From: Deltaproteobacteria bacterium
Lineage (GTDB): Bacteria; Desulfobacterota_B; Binatia; UBA9968
Assembly: GCA_005879255.1 (NCBI GenBank)
Contig: VBKY01000368.1
Location: 1-5,518 of the forward strand
DNA: 5,518 nt
Direction: 5' to 3'
Shown here: positions 5,330 to 5,518 of the stretch, in pieces
Layout: each line of letters starts with the position of its first letter
Position numbering within the stretch: the stretch's first letter is position 1
Notes under the pieces: model-generated
What the model was told of the DNA's origin: nothing
Seen by the model: the letters and a program-made list of their open reading frames with translations, nothing else
The model's database searches: none
Position numbers and translations under genes: made by a program

Positions 5330-5518
5330 CTAGCATTCTTTTTCGTCGTTGATTTCCTCCAACAGAGTGGCGGCTTCTGGGCCGAACTCACGTCGGATAT
5401 GGCACGACTCGCAGCGCTTCGGTCGACGGAATCCTCTGTCGGCGAAGTATTTCTGCTCACCAACGGAAAATATGAATTGGTTTCCGCAGTCGCATTTGAG
5501 AGTGATAGGCCGATAGTG
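5330..5518 (-). CDS. Zinc-ribbon domain protein (zf-trcl-like), 5' partial
   Basis: On the minus strand the frame is open from the right edge to TAG at 5332-5330, giving 62 residues without a start; the N-terminus lies beyond the window. The peptide has the signature of the small 'probable zinc-binding domain' family (PF13451-like): ITLKCDCGNQFIFSVGEQ (5-22), KYFADRGFRRPKRCESC (23-39), then an acidic helical tail ending EEINDEKEC. The block F-x-F-S-V-G-E-Q-x-(F/Y)-(F/Y) followed by a GF-x-x-P-K-R-C-x-x-C knuckle is diagnostic. Expected metal ligands are C9, C11, C36 and C39. The first pair is C-x-C here, whereas most relatives have C-x-x-C; this may be natural variation or a lost codon. Such proteins are small and cytoplasmic, with poorly known roles, perhaps in nucleic acid or protein binding. 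An overlapping longer minus-strand frame at 5275-5463 is a shadow of this gene. Confidence 0.75.
   Translation of the reverse strand, partial: HYRPITLKCDCGNQFIFSVGEQKYFADRGFRRPKRCESCHIRREFGPEAATLLEEINDEKEC

Noticed and set aside
5275..5463. 62-codon minus-strand frame near the right edge
   Set aside because: It is an out-of-phase shadow of the zinc-ribbon frame, which carries recognisable cysteine knuckles and the GEQ motif.

Overview
The window reads as a fragment of a mid-to-high-GC Gram-negative chromosome, probably a soil, sediment or groundwater bacterium. The evidence is an exported ABC-type binding protein with a classical signal-peptide end, an exported beta-propeller with an AxA signal peptidase site, and GC-rich coding. 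The set of genes (orphan binding protein, PF04909 amidohydrolase, D-2-hydroxyacid dehydrogenase) recalls uncultured deltaproteobacterial, Binatota, Rokubacteria or Tectomicrobia genomes. That placement is an impression from gene content only and is not firm.

Layout, left to right, all + strand unless stated. Positions 1-996: periplasmic solute-binding protein, cut by the window edge. Positions 997-1385: gap holding a decayed C-terminal helix-turn-helix piece that resembles the tail of a REP-associated (IS200-like, Y1) transposase. Positions 1386-2471: PF04909 metal-dependent amidohydrolase/decarboxylase with a clear ribosome binding site. Positions 2472-2560: short spacer with repeated GTTCAA words. 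Positions 2561-3553: D-2-hydroxyacid dehydrogenase; ATG at 2561 is preferred over the upstream TTG at 2525. Positions 3554-3953: about 400 bases with no credible gene, but with a tandem GC-rich repeat and a 14-base word also found in the 997-1385 gap. Positions 3954-5024: secreted YVTN/YncE-type beta-propeller with a strong Shine-Dalgarno. About 5053-5202: the last ~50 codons of an enolase-superfamily (mandelate racemase/muconate lactonizing) enzyme without its body. Positions 5330-5518 on the - strand: the C-terminal part of a small zinc-ribbon protein, running off the right edge.

The first three intact genes fit a scavenging theme: capture of a small, perhaps carboxylated, solute, then hydrolysis or decarboxylation of a cyclic or carboxylic acid, then NAD(H)-dependent 2-hydroxyacid/2-oxoacid interconversion. 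This is inference from families and co-orientation; the gaps (389 and 89 bases) do not prove a single operon. The right third looks like a different neighbourhood: an island-like propeller gene flanked by repeats and gene remnants. I see no CRISPR array, tRNA, rRNA, intact insertion sequence or defence system, and no clearly new system. The most informative signals are the three fragments that a start-codon-based gene search would miss or misread: the transposase tail, the enolase-family tail and the minus-strand zinc ribbon.
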